64,000 nt of DNA from Nitrospira defluvii. Lineage in GTDB: Bacteria; Nitrospirota; Nitrospiria; Nitrospirales; Nitrospiraceae. A model generated the notes under the pieces. It worked only from the letters and a program-made list of their open reading frames with translations. It was not told the DNA's origin and made no database searches. Below are positions 51,599-61,372 of this stretch, one piece after another (within the stretch, counting starts at the first letter, position 1; every line of letters begins with the position of its first letter). The position numbers and the translations under genes were made by a program. The DNA lies in assembly GCF_905220995.1 (NCBI RefSeq), contig NZ_CAJNBJ010000017.1:620001-684000 (forward strand). The letters run 5' to 3'.

Positions 51599-53124
51599 AA
51601 CTCCACTCGACGATCGAAACTGCGATATTGGATGGCTTCGGCCAAGTGCGCCGGACCGATACTATCAGACTCAGCCAAGTCGGCAATAGTCCGAGCCACC
51701 CGCAGGATGCGTCCGTGTGCCCGTGCAGAAAACCCCAGCCGCGCCATGGCCTGCTCCAGCAACTCCCGCCCTTGCGGGTCTAACGCACAATACTGCTTCA
51801 GGTGGCGCGGTTTCAATTGCGCATTGGTGTAAATCCCGTCGCGCCGGTAGCGCTCCGCTTGTCGAGCCCGGGCCGCGATCACCCTCGCGCGGATGGTCTC
51901 CGACGAGTCAGTCTGGGACCCGTCATCACCGAGGGCACGAATCGGAACCGCCGGGACTTCGATTTGAAGATCCAGGCGATCTAAGAGCGGACCAGACAAT
52001 CGTCCCCGATACCGTCGTACCTGCGTCACACTGCAGACGCAGTCTCTGGTGCGATCACCGTAATATCCGCAAGGGCAAGGATTCATGGCAGCCACCAGCA
52101 TGAAACGAGCCGGAAACCGCAGGGATCCGCTCGCTCGAGTGACCGTGACATGGCCGTCCTCCAGCGGCTGCCTCAACCCGTCGAGCGTGGCGCGACCGAA
52201 TTCGCCGGCCTCGTCCAGAAACAGCACGCCATTGTGAGCCAGGGACACCTCGCCGGGACGCGGGAGCGTCCCGCCCCCGATCAGGCCGGCTTCGGAAATG
52301 CTGTGGTGCGGAGCACGAAAGGGTCGTCGCCGGAGCAACGGCTGATCCCGAGTCAATTGCCCCACGACACTGTGAATGCGGCTGGTCTCCAACGCTTCAT
52401 CCTGCCCCAATAACGGGAGAATGCCGGGAAGCCGTCGCGCCAACATGGTCTTTCCGGAGCCGGGCGGACCCATCATGAGCAGGTTATGACCACCCGCCGC
52501 CGCCACCTCCAGTGCACGTTTTGCGTGTGCCTGACCTTTCACATCGGCAAAGTCTTCCTCCTCAGCCCGTGCGGATCGCGCCGGCTGCTCCGGTGGGGAT
52601 GACTGCGGAACAATGGTCTGGACACCACGAAGGAACTCCACCGCCTGGGGCAGCGTATGAACGGGGAAGACTTCCGTTCCGTCAGCCAATGCCGCTTCTT
52701 CAGCATTGTCGGCCGACACGAGTATGCGATATCGCTGCCGACAGACCACACCGATCGACAACGCCCCCGGCACAGGTTTCACCCGGCCGTCCAGCGACAA
52801 CTCCCCCACACACACATGCCCCTTCACCGCCTCGGGCGGAATGATGTCCTCAGCCACCAAGATGCCCAGGGCGATCGCAAGATCGAGCCCCGCGCCTTCT
52901 TTCTTAATGTTGGCGGGGGCCAAGTTGACCGTGACTTTTTTGACGGGAAAGTGAAAGCCGCTGTTTTTAAGAGCGGCACGTACGCGATCGCGACTTTCAC
53001 GTACCGTGGTATCGGGAAGTCCGACGATGGAGAACTGCGGGAGGCCTGCGGAGATGTCCACCTCGACATCCACCAGATGCGCATCGACTCCCACAATCGC
53101 GGCACTCAACACATTGGCCAGCAC
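51595..53124 (-). CDS. comM: Magnesium-chelatase-like AAA+ ATPase ComM/YifB
   Basis: 509 residues. N-terminal ChlI/Lon-protease-like fold (VDVEVDISAGLPQFSIVGLPD, NLAPANIKKEGAGLDLAIAL), then AAA+ with Walker A GPPGSGKTMLARRLPGILP, Walker B GVLFLDEAGEF and the zinc-like NPCPCGYYGDRTRDCVC. C-terminal Mg-chelatase domain. In naturally competent bacteria ComM is a hexameric helicase that promotes branch migration during recombination. Length is typical. Confidence 0.9.
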   Translation of the reverse strand: MLANVLSAAIVGVDAHLVDVEVDISAGLPQFSIVGLPDTTVRESRDRVRAALKNSGFHFPVKKVTVNLAPANIKKEGAGLDLAIALGILVAEDIIPPEAVKGHVCVGELSLDGRVKPVPGALSIGVVCRQRYRILVSADNAEEAALADGTEVFPVHTLPQAVEFLRGVQTIVPQSSPPEQPARSARAEEEDFADVKGQAHAKRALEVAAAGGHNLLMMGPPGSGKTMLARRLPGILPLLGQDEALETSRIHSVVGQLTRDQPLLRRRPFRAPHHSISEAGLIGGGTLPRPGEVSLAHNGVLFLDEAGEFGRATLDGLRQPLEDGHVTVTRASGSLRFPARFMLVAAMNPCPCGYYGDRTRDCVCSVTQVRRYRGRLSGPLLDRLDLQIEVPAVPIRALGDDGSQTDSSETIRARVIAARARQAERYRRDGIYTNAQLKPRHLKQYCALDPQGRELLEQAMARLGFSARAHGRILRVARTIADLAESDSIGPAHLAEAIQYRSFDRRVEL

Positions 53125-53305
53125 AATTCCTCCACGCCACCGTCATTCGAGTCGAGTGTCCGCCTAGAGCAAATCGTCAGAAAATCGGCTCCAGTAGCGC
53201 GATTATAGGCAGTCGCCCGCGCCAAATTCAATCGGCTGGGCCAGGCATTCCCGTCCACATTGCCGCGTGGTAGCGTGCTCTGCGCCGCTTCTGTATAATG
53301 CCGAC

Positions 53306-53992
53306 ATGCCGACTCAACGTGACCATCGGAACGACTCGTTGACGTCCAGGGAAAACGTGGCAAAGTCGGAACTCCGGTCACACCAGACGCAGGCTCGATG
53401 GCTCCGCCTGCGCCTTGCGCTCGTACTGCTCATCCCCGGCCTGCTCCTTCCAACCGGAGTCAGGAGTCAGCCCCGGGCAGCCGACTCGGCGGTTCCGCTA
53501 CAAACCATCGCCCAGTCTGGCCGAACGTCGTCGGTCTATATTGGCTCAGTCATGGCCATGCTCGCGACGTTCGAAGACGCCGGAATTCTTCCGCCGGAAG
53601 GGACGCCCCAGGCCAATCGAATCATCAAAGCGGTTATTCAATTCCAATCCGCCTTCTTAAAAAGCGATCAGCAGGCCATCCGACAGTTTTTTACGGACGC
53701 CCACCGCGCCAAGCTCGGCAGCCGCGCGGAGGAGGTGGAGGCCGCCTTCCGTCTCAGTGGGTGGTCGGCGGACACGTTCGAAGCTGTTATCGCGGCCGGC
53801 CAACAGGACAACGCCTGGAGCGCAGGCGGCCTCAGCGACGGGTTCCGGGAATTCAATATCGGCAAGCAGGATTTTGACATCCTTGCGGAACTCTACCGCC
53901 AAAGCAGCAGCGCATTTTCCACACAGGGGACAACCTTCCAGCAAGTCTATGCCCAACGTCGCCGGGAGATGCCCGGAGCGAAAACGGAATAA
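53306..53992 (+). CDS. Hypothetical secreted protein
   Basis: 228 residues from ATG at 53306; an earlier in-frame start at 53267 is possible. A hydrophobic segment at about 33-50 (LRLALVLLIPGLLLPTGVRS) would be a signal or anchor. A soluble helical domain follows, with FREFNIGKQDFDILAELY. No family recognised. Confidence 0.5.
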   Translation: MPTQRDHRNDSLTSRENVAKSELRSHQTQARWLRLRLALVLLIPGLLLPTGVRSQPRAADSAVPLQTIAQSGRTSSVYIGSVMAMLATFEDAGILPPEGTPQANRIIKAVIQFQSAFLKSDQQAIRQFFTDAHRAKLGSRAEEVEAAFRLSGWSADTFEAVIAAGQQDNAWSAGGLSDGFREFNIGKQDFDILAELYRQSSSAFSTQGTTFQQVYAQRRREMPGAKTE

Positions 53993-54063
53993 CCGCCCCT
54001 CGCAGCAACGCGCGTCACCCGACGCAGTGACATGGTTCACGACCTGTATCCCAAGGAGGCAGC

Positions 54064-54300
54064 ATGGCAACCAAAGCATACATTCTCATCAAGGTGAAGG
54101 CGGGCAAGGGCAAGTCGGTACTCACCGCACTCAAGGGTATTGCCGGCGTGGAACAAATTCACGCCTGCTTCGGGCAACCGGACATTTTTGTGTTCATTAA
54201 TGTGGCAGATGAACGGGCGTTATCCGACGTCGTGATCACACGCATTCATTCCATCGAAGGGGTGGAAGAGACCGATACCCACATCGTTGCAGAAACCTAG
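54064..54300 (+). CDS. Stand-alone Lrp/AsnC ligand-binding (RAM) domain protein
   Basis: 78 residues from ATG at 54064, with AAGGAGGC upstream. AYILIKVKAGKGKSVLTALK, then GVEQIHACFGQPDIFVFINV and IHSIEGVEETDTHIV, fit the AsnC C-terminal effector domain without its DNA-binding part. Such proteins form oligomers that bind amino acids or modulate full-length Lrp proteins. Confidence 0.75.
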   Translation: MATKAYILIKVKAGKGKSVLTALKGIAGVEQIHACFGQPDIFVFINVADERALSDVVITRIHSIEGVEETDTHIVAET

Positions 54301-54301
54301 C

Positions 54302-55291
54302 TTACCGATACTCAACCCGTACAGCCTGGCCGCCCAGCCGGGCCGACGCATAACAGGTCTCGGCGATCTCTACTGCGCGCTTGCCGTCTTCGATTGACAC
54401 CGGAGGCGGTGAGCCGTCGCGGACGGACCGTACGAAAGCCCGCAGGGCGCTCAGCACGGTCGGTTCCGCTTTGGTCGGCCAGTCCCCTGTGCCATGTCGG
54501 GCCGAGACCTGCATCACCCGCTGCCCACACCAGTCCGCCGACAACTGCCCTTCGGCACCGATGAGTTCGATACGTCCCACCCGTCCCGACGTCACACGCG
54601 AGACATCAAATAAACAGACCGCCCCACGTTCTGTGGTCAAGCGACCAAGAATCCGCCGCTCCGCTCCATCCGGAGGAACCACATCCATCTCGCACGCGGC
54701 AGTGCGGACATTCTCTCCCGTGACCAGACGCACCAAGTCCAGCAGATGGATACCGGTCTCGAGCAAACAGCCGCGTCCACCGAATCCTCGGCTTTCCTCG
54801 CTCATGCCGTGCGGCTCCATTCGACTGGACAGGCTGAGATACTGCAGGAGGCCGATCTGGGCCTGCCGCTGACGCAGCATACGTATCGTGGCATCAAACC
54901 GCAGAGTCTGTGCTGTCATCATGATTTGCCCGCTGCCTCGTGCCGCCTGGGCAATCATGCGCGCCTCGTCGGCGGTCGTCGCGAGAGGTTTTTCCACGAG
55001 CAAGGCTTTCTTCGCCTCGGCGACCGCGACACAGATGTCACGATTGAGTGAGGGCGGAGTCACGACCACCACGGCCTCGACCAGGGGATCGGCAATCAAC
55101 TCGTGGTAGTCAGCGTAACAAGGCACGGTGGGTGCGGAGACCAGACCACTCCCCTCCTCTGCATGACGGCGACAGACCGCGACCAGACGTGCCTCGGGCA
55201 GGTCGTGAATGAGGTGTTTAGCGTAGCGGCTGCCATGATGGCCAAGCCCAATCAACCCGATGCCGAGCGGCGGACGACGTTCGTGAGACAT
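54302..55291 (-). CDS. Gfo/Idh/MocA family oxidoreductase
   Basis: 329 residues from ATG at 55291. Rossmann fold GIGLIGLGHHGSRYAKHL at the N-terminus and the EKP motif in LVEKPLATTADEA near residue 95, followed by the GFO_IDH_MocA C-terminal domain (GGRGCLLETGIHLLDLVR). NAD(P)-dependent sugar or inositol dehydrogenase family; the substrate is unknown. Confidence 0.8.
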   Translation of the reverse strand: MSHERRPPLGIGLIGLGHHGSRYAKHLIHDLPEARLVAVCRRHAEEGSGLVSAPTVPCYADYHELIADPLVEAVVVVTPPSLNRDICVAVAEAKKALLVEKPLATTADEARMIAQAARGSGQIMMTAQTLRFDATIRMLRQRQAQIGLLQYLSLSSRMEPHGMSEESRGFGGRGCLLETGIHLLDLVRLVTGENVRTAACEMDVVPPDGAERRILGRLTTERGAVCLFDVSRVTSGRVGRIELIGAEGQLSADWCGQRVMQVSARHGTGDWPTKAEPTVLSALRAFVRSVRDGSPPPVSIEDGKRAVEIAETCYASARLGGQAVRVEYR

Positions 55292-55445
55292 GGTTGCCGC
55301 GCACTCTACCGGCCTCGCCACCGCCGGTCAATACGCTGCCGCCGCCAACGCGCCGCCTCGATTGACATTGCCCAAATCCGCTCCCTATAGTACCGATCGA
55401 CCCTCATCTGACGCAGAGATTACAGGAGAAAGGACCCTACCACCC

Positions 55446-56237
55446 ATGACGACGCAGACCGCCCCTTTTTCGCTAGATCAGATCGGAACCGGTACGGCTC
55501 GCTTCCCGAGCGGCATGGCGATCCCGACACCGACGGATGCGATGGTCGATCCCTACATCCGCACGCGGGTCAGCAAAGACGTCCATGTCGAATGCATCCA
55601 GTTCTGGCCGCAAGATAAGGTGATGTACCCCGGTATCGTACTATTGCACGACTGGTGGGGCATGAATTCTCAGATCACGGCGTTGGGGGCCCGCTTGGCC
55701 TGTGAGGGCTACGGCGTCATCATCCCGAAGTTGTATGGTCGACTCGGCGGCATGGTCACCGCCAACGCAGAGGTGGCCGAAGCCCTCGCGGCAAAGTGCA
55801 ACGACAAACTCCTGCTGCAAGACATCAACACCTGTTGTGAATATCTGAATACCACTGAACGTACCAAGCGAAACATTCACGGCGTCGTCGGATTTGGTCT
55901 AGGCGCGTCCCTGGCCATCCAGTTTGCCTGCCAGCGCAAGCGACTGCGAGCCGCGGTCGCCTACTATGGCAAGGTCACGGCGCCTGACCAGCTGACCAAC
56001 ATGATGAGCCCTCTGCTCTATCATCAAGCTGAACACGATACCTGGGCGACCCAGCAGGATGTGGACCTTCTCCGCGCCGCGGCGAGCCAAGGGAAACGTA
56101 TCGAGATCAAGACCTATCCCGGAACCACGCATGCCTTCTGCGATGAGACCAGGCCGGGCGGCTATCACGCCGACGCCACCGCGCAAGCGTGGGAAGCGAC
56201 GGTGTCGTTTCTCAAAGCCTCGTTCCAGGGAACCTGA
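55446..56237 (+). CDS. Dienelactone-hydrolase-like protein with altered nucleophile motif
   Basis: 263 residues from ATG at 55446. Alpha/beta-hydrolase landmarks: GIVLLHDWWGMNSQI, GFGLGASLAIQFAC, an Asp in EHDTWA and a His in TTHAFCDE. DLH family members normally have a nucleophilic cysteine in G-x-C-x-G; here the elbow reads GFGLGA, so the cysteine is replaced by glycine. Activity is therefore doubtful or altered. SD AGGAGAAAGG lies upstream. Confidence 0.72.
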   Translation: MTTQTAPFSLDQIGTGTARFPSGMAIPTPTDAMVDPYIRTRVSKDVHVECIQFWPQDKVMYPGIVLLHDWWGMNSQITALGARLACEGYGVIIPKLYGRLGGMVTANAEVAEALAAKCNDKLLLQDINTCCEYLNTTERTKRNIHGVVGFGLGASLAIQFACQRKRLRAAVAYYGKVTAPDQLTNMMSPLLYHQAEHDTWATQQDVDLLRAAASQGKRIEIKTYPGTTHAFCDETRPGGYHADATAQAWEATVSFLKASFQGT

Positions 56238-56264
56238 CCACCACCACCCCACTCGCGTCGCACT

Positions 56265-57263
56265 ATGGAGAAAGCAGCCTCAGTCATGCCGAATCACGCC
56301 ACTCGCTCCCTGTTTCTCAGCTGCGCGCTGATCGCACTGTTGACTGTTCCGGTGGCCGCTCGAGCCGAAGAGCCGACGCCGGCACCTCCACCCCCTGCAC
56401 TTGTCAACCGGCTACCGGCATTTCACGATGTGGCGAAAGCCAATGCCGCCCAATTGGCGGCGCTTCCCGCACAGGGTGAGGCGCTTGCCCTATTCAAGAC
56501 GGCCATCGGACCGCAGTTGGGCTTGCAGGATGCTGCTATGACTATCGGGGCCAAGGGACTTACCCCGACGATGAGCCGGGAATTGCTGATCACCGATCTC
56601 ACACGAGCGGCCAACGAACTGGTTCGCGCCCTCGCGGCCTGGCAATTGGCGCAAGTCACTAAGGATCTGAATTCCACTACCACGGCCGACCAACGCCAGG
56701 CGGTGCAACGTCAGGTCGAAGCCCAAATGACGTGGCTCACAGAAGGCACGTCCCTCGAATCAGCACTGAAGCAGGTGCTGGCGTTGAGCAGCGAGTCACC
56801 GACGGAGGAACAGATTGCCCGCCTCGGCGGAGCTGCCGCGGACCTTCAAGCCTGGGCAAGCGAAACGGCCCATCGAGAATGGTTTCGCATCTACAACTGG
56901 AAAGATCAGGTCCGGCAACAACGAGGTCTCACGCGTCTCTGCGGCACCTGGCAATGGTCCATTCACAATCATCAGAATCACCGCGAAGAGAAGACATCCG
57001 TGATCTTTGCGCCTCCGGGAACCGTGTCCTCGAACAGTCCCGCCGAGATCACGGTCCTCGGCGACAGCGTCTATCTGCGATGGGAAACCCGGGCCGGGGT
57101 GCAGGAAGACAGCCTGATCTTTTCGGCAGAGGGACAACGTTTGGAAGGGACGTTCGTCAATACGGCAGGCGGGTGGGGATCAATTACCGGAAAGCGCACC
57201 GCGACCTGCTTCAACGAGGGAGGGGGAAAGCCGACGGTGTCACCCCGTCGTCAGCATCACTGA
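56265..57263 (+). CDS. Hypothetical periplasmic protein
   Basis: 332 residues from ATG at 56265 (alternative ATG at 56286). Signal peptide with hydrophobic LFLSCALIALLTVPVAARA. A helical first half is followed by a C-terminal beta domain (GTWQWSIHNHQNHREEKTSV, then YLRWETRAGVQEDSLIFSAE). No family recognised. Its end overlaps the convergent DUF423 gene by 7 bp. Confidence 0.55.
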   Translation: MEKAASVMPNHATRSLFLSCALIALLTVPVAARAEEPTPAPPPPALVNRLPAFHDVAKANAAQLAALPAQGEALALFKTAIGPQLGLQDAAMTIGAKGLTPTMSRELLITDLTRAANELVRALAAWQLAQVTKDLNSTTTADQRQAVQRQVEAQMTWLTEGTSLESALKQVLALSSESPTEEQIARLGGAAADLQAWASETAHREWFRIYNWKDQVRQQRGLTRLCGTWQWSIHNHQNHREEKTSVIFAPPGTVSSNSPAEITVLGDSVYLRWETRAGVQEDSLIFSAEGQRLEGTFVNTAGGWGSITGKRTATCFNEGGGKPTVSPRRQHH

Positions 57264-57652
57264 GTGCGGCTGGCTCGCCACGCGACAAGAGCCACGCAGG
57301 TCCATCCGCCGATAAATGAGACCCCGCCCAGCGGGGTCAGTGCCCCCATCCACTTGATCCCGGCCAGCGCGACGAGATACAAGCTCCCGCTGAACAAGAC
57401 AATACCGGTGCACAGTAACCAGCCGGCCTTGATCACCAACGGATGTTCTGTTTCGCGCCAGAGCCAGGCTACGACAAAGAGACCGAGAGCATGGTACATT
57501 TGGTACCGTGCCGCCGTCTCGTAGACGGCCAACATGGGTGGATCGAGAATCGACTTCAACGCATGGGCGCCAAATGCGCCGGCGGCGACAGACGTCCCCG
57601 CGAACAGCGCGCCGAGACAGGCAAAGCGCAACGGACGCAGCGAAACAGGCAT
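57257..57652 (-). CDS. DUF423 membrane protein
   Basis: 131 residues from ATG at 57652 with GAGGAGG upstream. Four hydrophobic segments and the hallmark GAFGAHALKSIL, then YHALGLFVVAWL and PLGGVSFIGGWTCVAL. DUF423 (YgdD/YwdK) proteins are small inner membrane proteins of unknown role. Confidence 0.82.
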   Translation of the reverse strand: MPVSLRPLRFACLGALFAGTSVAAGAFGAHALKSILDPPMLAVYETAARYQMYHALGLFVVAWLWRETEHPLVIKAGWLLCTGIVLFSGSLYLVALAGIKWMGALTPLGGVSFIGGWTCVALVAWRASRTQ

Positions 57653-57722
57653 AGAATCCTCCTCAAGAACCATGGTTCCGGGCAGAGCCCGCGCGCGATT
57701 CTAACATGAGTGTCGTGGCAAA

Positions 57723-58289
57723 ATGAGCAAACCCATCCCTCTGGAATGTCCGCGCTGTCTGCTGGCCAATCCCGATGCTGCACAGTATTGCGAATGTGGC
57801 TACGACTTCACCCCGCACTTTCAGGGCTTCCCGCTCAAATCAGCTGGCGAGGCCAAACCCCGAAAGCGTCTGTTCTCCGACGAAATGGGCCGAGGGAGTT
57901 TCGTGCTGGGTATTCTCCTGATTTGGTTGGCGCTGTCGGTCGGTGAGCTCTATCGCATCCGCATCGAACTGCCGCGACGTCCCAAAATGGAGCTGGGCCT
58001 CAGCAGTCTGATGGTCGGGATGACGGACCTCGCCGCTGCGCTGGTGGTGGGTGCCATCGGATGGGCCTGTGTCTGGATCGTGTTGGCCATGCAGAGCAAA
58101 CGCGACGGCAGTCTTTGTCCGAAGCGCACCACCTTCGTCGTCACCCTGGTGGCCTCAGGCATTCTGTTCGTCACGCGAACGATCGACCCGAGCGTGCTCG
58201 TGCAGCACGTCATGCAGGCACTCTTCGTCCTCGCGATTGCGATTGCGTCTTATTACGCAGGGTGTCGGAACTGGCTGGGTAAATGGTGA
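57723..58289 (+). CDS. Membrane protein with N-terminal zinc ribbon
   Basis: 188 residues from ATG at 57723. C-x2-C (CPRCLL) and C-x-C (YCECGYDF) near the start form a ribbon. Four hydrophobic segments follow, including FVLGILLIWLALSVGELY, AALVVGAIGWACVWIVLAM and FVVTLVASGILFV. Function unknown. Confidence 0.55.
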   Translation: MSKPIPLECPRCLLANPDAAQYCECGYDFTPHFQGFPLKSAGEAKPRKRLFSDEMGRGSFVLGILLIWLALSVGELYRIRIELPRRPKMELGLSSLMVGMTDLAAALVVGAIGWACVWIVLAMQSKRDGSLCPKRTTFVVTLVASGILFVTRTIDPSVLVQHVMQALFVLAIAIASYYAGCRNWLGKW

Positions 58290-58395
58290 GAGGCGGGAGA
58301 GGATACCGGGACAGATCACACAGGAATGCCAGGAGTCGTCGCGGAAGAGGAGAGCAGGTCGCCTCCCACACAGCCAGGGCGAGAATCCAAAGCCG

Positions 58396-58896
58396 TTAAT
58401 CGCCGCAGGAGTACAGATAGAAATCGGCGAATTCTTCGGAGGGCAGGCCAAGACTGACCGGCTTTTTGGTATTTCCACACAACAAGGTCCACTCTGCAGC
58501 CATCTTTGCCAGTCGCTCCTCGTTCACACCGTGTGTGCTCCACAAGTTGACAGCCGCGGAACTCAACACCACGGTGATCGTCTGCGTGGATGGCCCGTAA
58601 CTGAAATTGAACTCATACCCTCCACGAAACAGGTGAATCACACCCTCACGCGAGCGAAACCCCCGATGCCCACAAGCTTCGCAGACCCAAGTCTCCAGAC
58701 CGGAGCGGAAATTGTAGTCCGCCTCAGAGGCTTTCAGCAGCCCTGCGCACTTCTTGGCAGGACAACGCAACCCATCGCGATGCTCGGAAGACGCGGCCTG
58801 CATCGAATGGCACGCCTCATGTGCGGGACTCACCTGTTTCCCGCCTCCTGAGGAGTCACCCTGCTGCACAGACACCTCTGCGATGCGTGGTACCAT
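58396..58896 (-). CDS. Hypothetical zinc-ribbon protein
   Basis: 166 residues; start taken at ATG 58896. Mid-region RCPAKKCAGLL, then TWVCEACGHRGF, gives C-x4-C and C-x2-C. The rest is mixed alpha/beta. No family recognised. Confidence 0.5.
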   Translation of the reverse strand: MVPRIAEVSVQQGDSSGGGKQVSPAHEACHSMQAASSEHRDGLRCPAKKCAGLLKASEADYNFRSGLETWVCEACGHRGFRSREGVIHLFRGGYEFNFSYGPSTQTITVVLSSAAVNLWSTHGVNEERLAKMAAEWTLLCGNTKKPVSLGLPSEEFADFYLYSCGD

Positions 58897-59211
58897 TCTC
58901 GCCTCTCCCCTCACCACTCATCACGGCTACATCGCCATGGTTAACTATGGCAAGTATATCAGAGCGCCACGAAGACTCCGGCATGGGAGCGATGCAACGT
59001 TTCATGGCAGAGAGGGGCATATCAGGCTGCTCTAACGTTTTGAGCTTTCAGAGAAAGCTGGGGCCAGGCTGGAGCATTGACCTGAACAACATTCTCCTGC
59101 AGTCTTGGAATTTGCATCGCGTATCTCTTAAGATCGCCCCAGCATCACACCACGGTCTGCCCGAGCAGAACCTGACCTGTGGTGGGAACTGAGCCCGAAA
59201 GGAACATCATC
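58897..59211. other. Intergenic stretch without recognised features
   Basis: About 315 bp. No gene, clear promoter or terminator seen. Confidence 0.25.
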
Positions 59212-59556
59212 GTGACAGACGACTACGCGCGACGAAAGGTGCACGTCATCAAAGAGTTTCTGGAGACGGAATTTCAACCTCCCTATGCCGTGGAGGCAGT
59301 GGTGCCGAGGAGAGATCCCTTGGCCGACACCAAATTCAAGGTCATCCTCAACCAGACCGTCGAGCGAACCCTTGTCGTGTGCCCAGCCGTGATTATGGAC
59401 AGTTACCCCACCCCGGATACCCTCAGGGAGGCGCTCCGGTCGCGCGGCATCATCGACAAGGTGAAAGCCACTGCCGACTCGCGCATCTGCCATGAGGATT
59501 TGGGAACCGAAGATCAGAACTACATGAAGCCGACACGATCAGTGCGGGGACTCTAA
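59212..59556 (+). CDS. Hypothetical small protein
   Basis: 114 residues from GTG at 59212 with AAAGGAAC 10 bases upstream; an in-frame ATG at 59179 lacks a ribosome site. VIKEFLETEFQPPYAVEAVV, then FKVILNQTVERTLVVCPAV is an alpha/beta pattern. No family recognised. Confidence 0.5.
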   Translation: MTDDYARRKVHVIKEFLETEFQPPYAVEAVVPRRDPLADTKFKVILNQTVERTLVVCPAVIMDSYPTPDTLREALRSRGIIDKVKATADSRICHEDLGTEDQNYMKPTRSVRGL

Positions 59557-59647
59557 TACCCCCCGAACATCCTTCCTTGGAAGGCAGAGCGGACAGTGCG
59601 GACAGGCAGAGAGTCTGAGGCCGGGAACCTGTGCTCGGCCGGCATTG

Positions 59648-59737
59648 TGGTGCGGGAGGCGGGACTTGAACCCGCACGCCATTGGTATGACACAGGATTT
59701 TAAGTCCTGGGTGTCTGCCGATTCCACCACTCCCGCA
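59648..59737 (-). tRNA. tRNA-Leu(TAA)
   Basis: Minus strand. Acceptor TGCGGGA pairs with TCCCGCA, the anticodon arm CAGGACTTAAAATCCTG has a 7-nt loop with TAA, and the T-loop is GGGTTCAAGTCCC. A long variable arm marks a leucine class II tRNA. CCA is encoded at 59648-59650. Confidence 0.9.
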
Positions 59738-59953
59738 GAGCAATGCAACGCGGCGAAATCTAACACCAGGGTTCCGGAGGGTCAAGTCACCCGAGCGCAG
59801 AACCAATGATGTGCACAGGGCCTGTCCCTCGCGAGACAGGCCGTGGCAACCCTGTTCACCTCTTGTCGGCACAATCGACGCATATCCGCATGGGGCACAA
59901 CACCGACGCCCGCTGGTTCAGCCGCGCCGCCGTCTGGCCTTCTGGACGGCTTT

Positions 59954-60205
59954 TTACGCAGCCTCCTTCTGATCATCCTTCTTGACCAACGCTCGGCTCC
60001 GTTCCACCATGGACGAGACTCCGGTCTTCACCGATCGACCAAAGCGCGTCGCCTGAAGCTGGGCACGTTTGGCATACCTGGCGACGTCGCGTCGCGTCTC
60101 CGCCCCGGACTTCGGAGCCAGCAGTATTCCCAACGCCGCTCCTACCACCGCTCCACCACCGATGATCGCTGCAATCTTCGCTGCTTCACGCCCCTTGGTA
60201 GACAT
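59954..60205 (-). CDS. YtxH domain protein
   Basis: 83 residues from ATG at 60205 with AGGGAGGAAG upstream. AAIIGGGAVVGAALGILLAP followed by KSGAETRRDVARYAKR is the YtxH signature: one membrane helix with a conserved LLAPKSG turn, then a basic helical tail. Small membrane-associated stress-type protein. Confidence 0.78.
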   Translation of the reverse strand: MSTKGREAAKIAAIIGGGAVVGAALGILLAPKSGAETRRDVARYAKRAQLQATRFGRSVKTGVSSMVERSRALVKKDDQKEAA

Positions 60206-60531
60206 CGTGACTTCCTCCCTTTTAAACAACAAGGTTGACGGTTCACTGATTACGGCGAGCGCTACTATGAGGTACAGCATCAACTGTGCCACAGATGGGT
60301 GACCGGGATTTTCGGGGCATTGCGGCACATTCATGACGTCACATGAGGCCCTTCTCATAAACGGTGCTGTTTTGTGAACAATCGCAGGAGACAACCGTTT
60401 CAGAAAAGCGACAGGTCAATGTAGGGGAAACTCATGACCCCGCCTCAAGCCTTGTCCAGCAAGGGTTCTCGGCTTGCCTTGCAATGCCGGTCGCGCTCAC
60501 ATAAGATCGCGAAACTATGTGGAGTCCTTCT
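60206..60531. other. Intergenic region upstream of lgt
   Basis: About 325 bp. No gene found; the ribosome site of lgt lies at its end. Confidence 0.25.
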
Positions 60532-61365
60532 ATGCTGCCCTGGTTACACGCCATCCCGTATCCCGATATCGACCCCGTATTTCTCCGTCTAGGCCCCCTC
60601 CAGTTCCGGTGGTACGGCCTGATGTATCTGATCGGACTCACGCTGGCTTACTTCATCATCGGAGCAAGGGCGAGAGCGCAACGTTTGCCACTCGACAAAG
60701 ATCAAGTCTACGACATGATCGTCTATGCGGCGGTCGGGGTCTTTGCCGGCGGACGGTTGGGGTATGTGCTCTTCTACAACCTCTCCTACTACCTGGAGAA
60801 TCCCCTGAAAATCTTGGCGGTCTGGGAAGGCGGCATGTCGTTTCACGGTGGCTTAATCGGCACGATCGTGGCGTTGATCTTGTTCGCCAAACGCCAGGGG
60901 ATGACGGTCTTGACCATTGCCGACCTTGCCGCCGGTGTGACCCCGGTAGGCCTTGGACTGGGGCGAATCGGCAACTTCATCAACGGTGAACTGTACGGCC
61001 GCCCGACGGACGTGGACTGGTGCATGGTCTTCCCTGCAGGAGGCATGGTCTGCCGACATCCCTCGCAACTGTACGAAGCGTTCCTGGAAGGATTGTTGCT
61101 GTTTACGGTGTTGTGGCTGATTACCCGTCGACTTCCCCCGGCGGGGACGGTGTTCGGAGCGTTTCTGGTGGGCTATGGGCTCTGCCGAATCGTGGTGGAG
61201 TTTTTTCGTGAACCAGATGCACAGATCGGCTTTCTCATCGGCTCAATCTCCATGGGACAGATGTTGAGCATTCCGATGATCGTCGCAGGCGCGGTGATCC
61301 TCGCCATCGCCTCTCAACGCAAGCGACCACTGCGAACCGATTCCGGCTCCGCCGCCCCCCTCTAG
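60532..61365 (+). CDS. lgt: Prolipoprotein diacylglyceryl transferase
   Basis: 277 residues from ATG at 60532 (an in-frame ATG at 60517 is possible). Seven hydrophobic segments. Signature GRIGNFINGELYGRPTD at about 145-160, with FRWYGLMYLIG at the N-terminus and GGMSFHGGLIG. It transfers diacylglycerol to the cysteine of lipoprotein lipoboxes in the inner membrane; element B encodes two such substrates. Confidence 0.93.
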   Translation: MLPWLHAIPYPDIDPVFLRLGPLQFRWYGLMYLIGLTLAYFIIGARARAQRLPLDKDQVYDMIVYAAVGVFAGGRLGYVLFYNLSYYLENPLKILAVWEGGMSFHGGLIGTIVALILFAKRQGMTVLTIADLAAGVTPVGLGLGRIGNFINGELYGRPTDVDWCMVFPAGGMVCRHPSQLYEAFLEGLLLFTVLWLITRRLPPAGTVFGAFLVGYGLCRIVVEFFREPDAQIGFLIGSISMGQMLSIPMIVAGAVILAIASQRKRPLRTDSGSAAPL

Positions 61366-61372
61366 CCATGAA

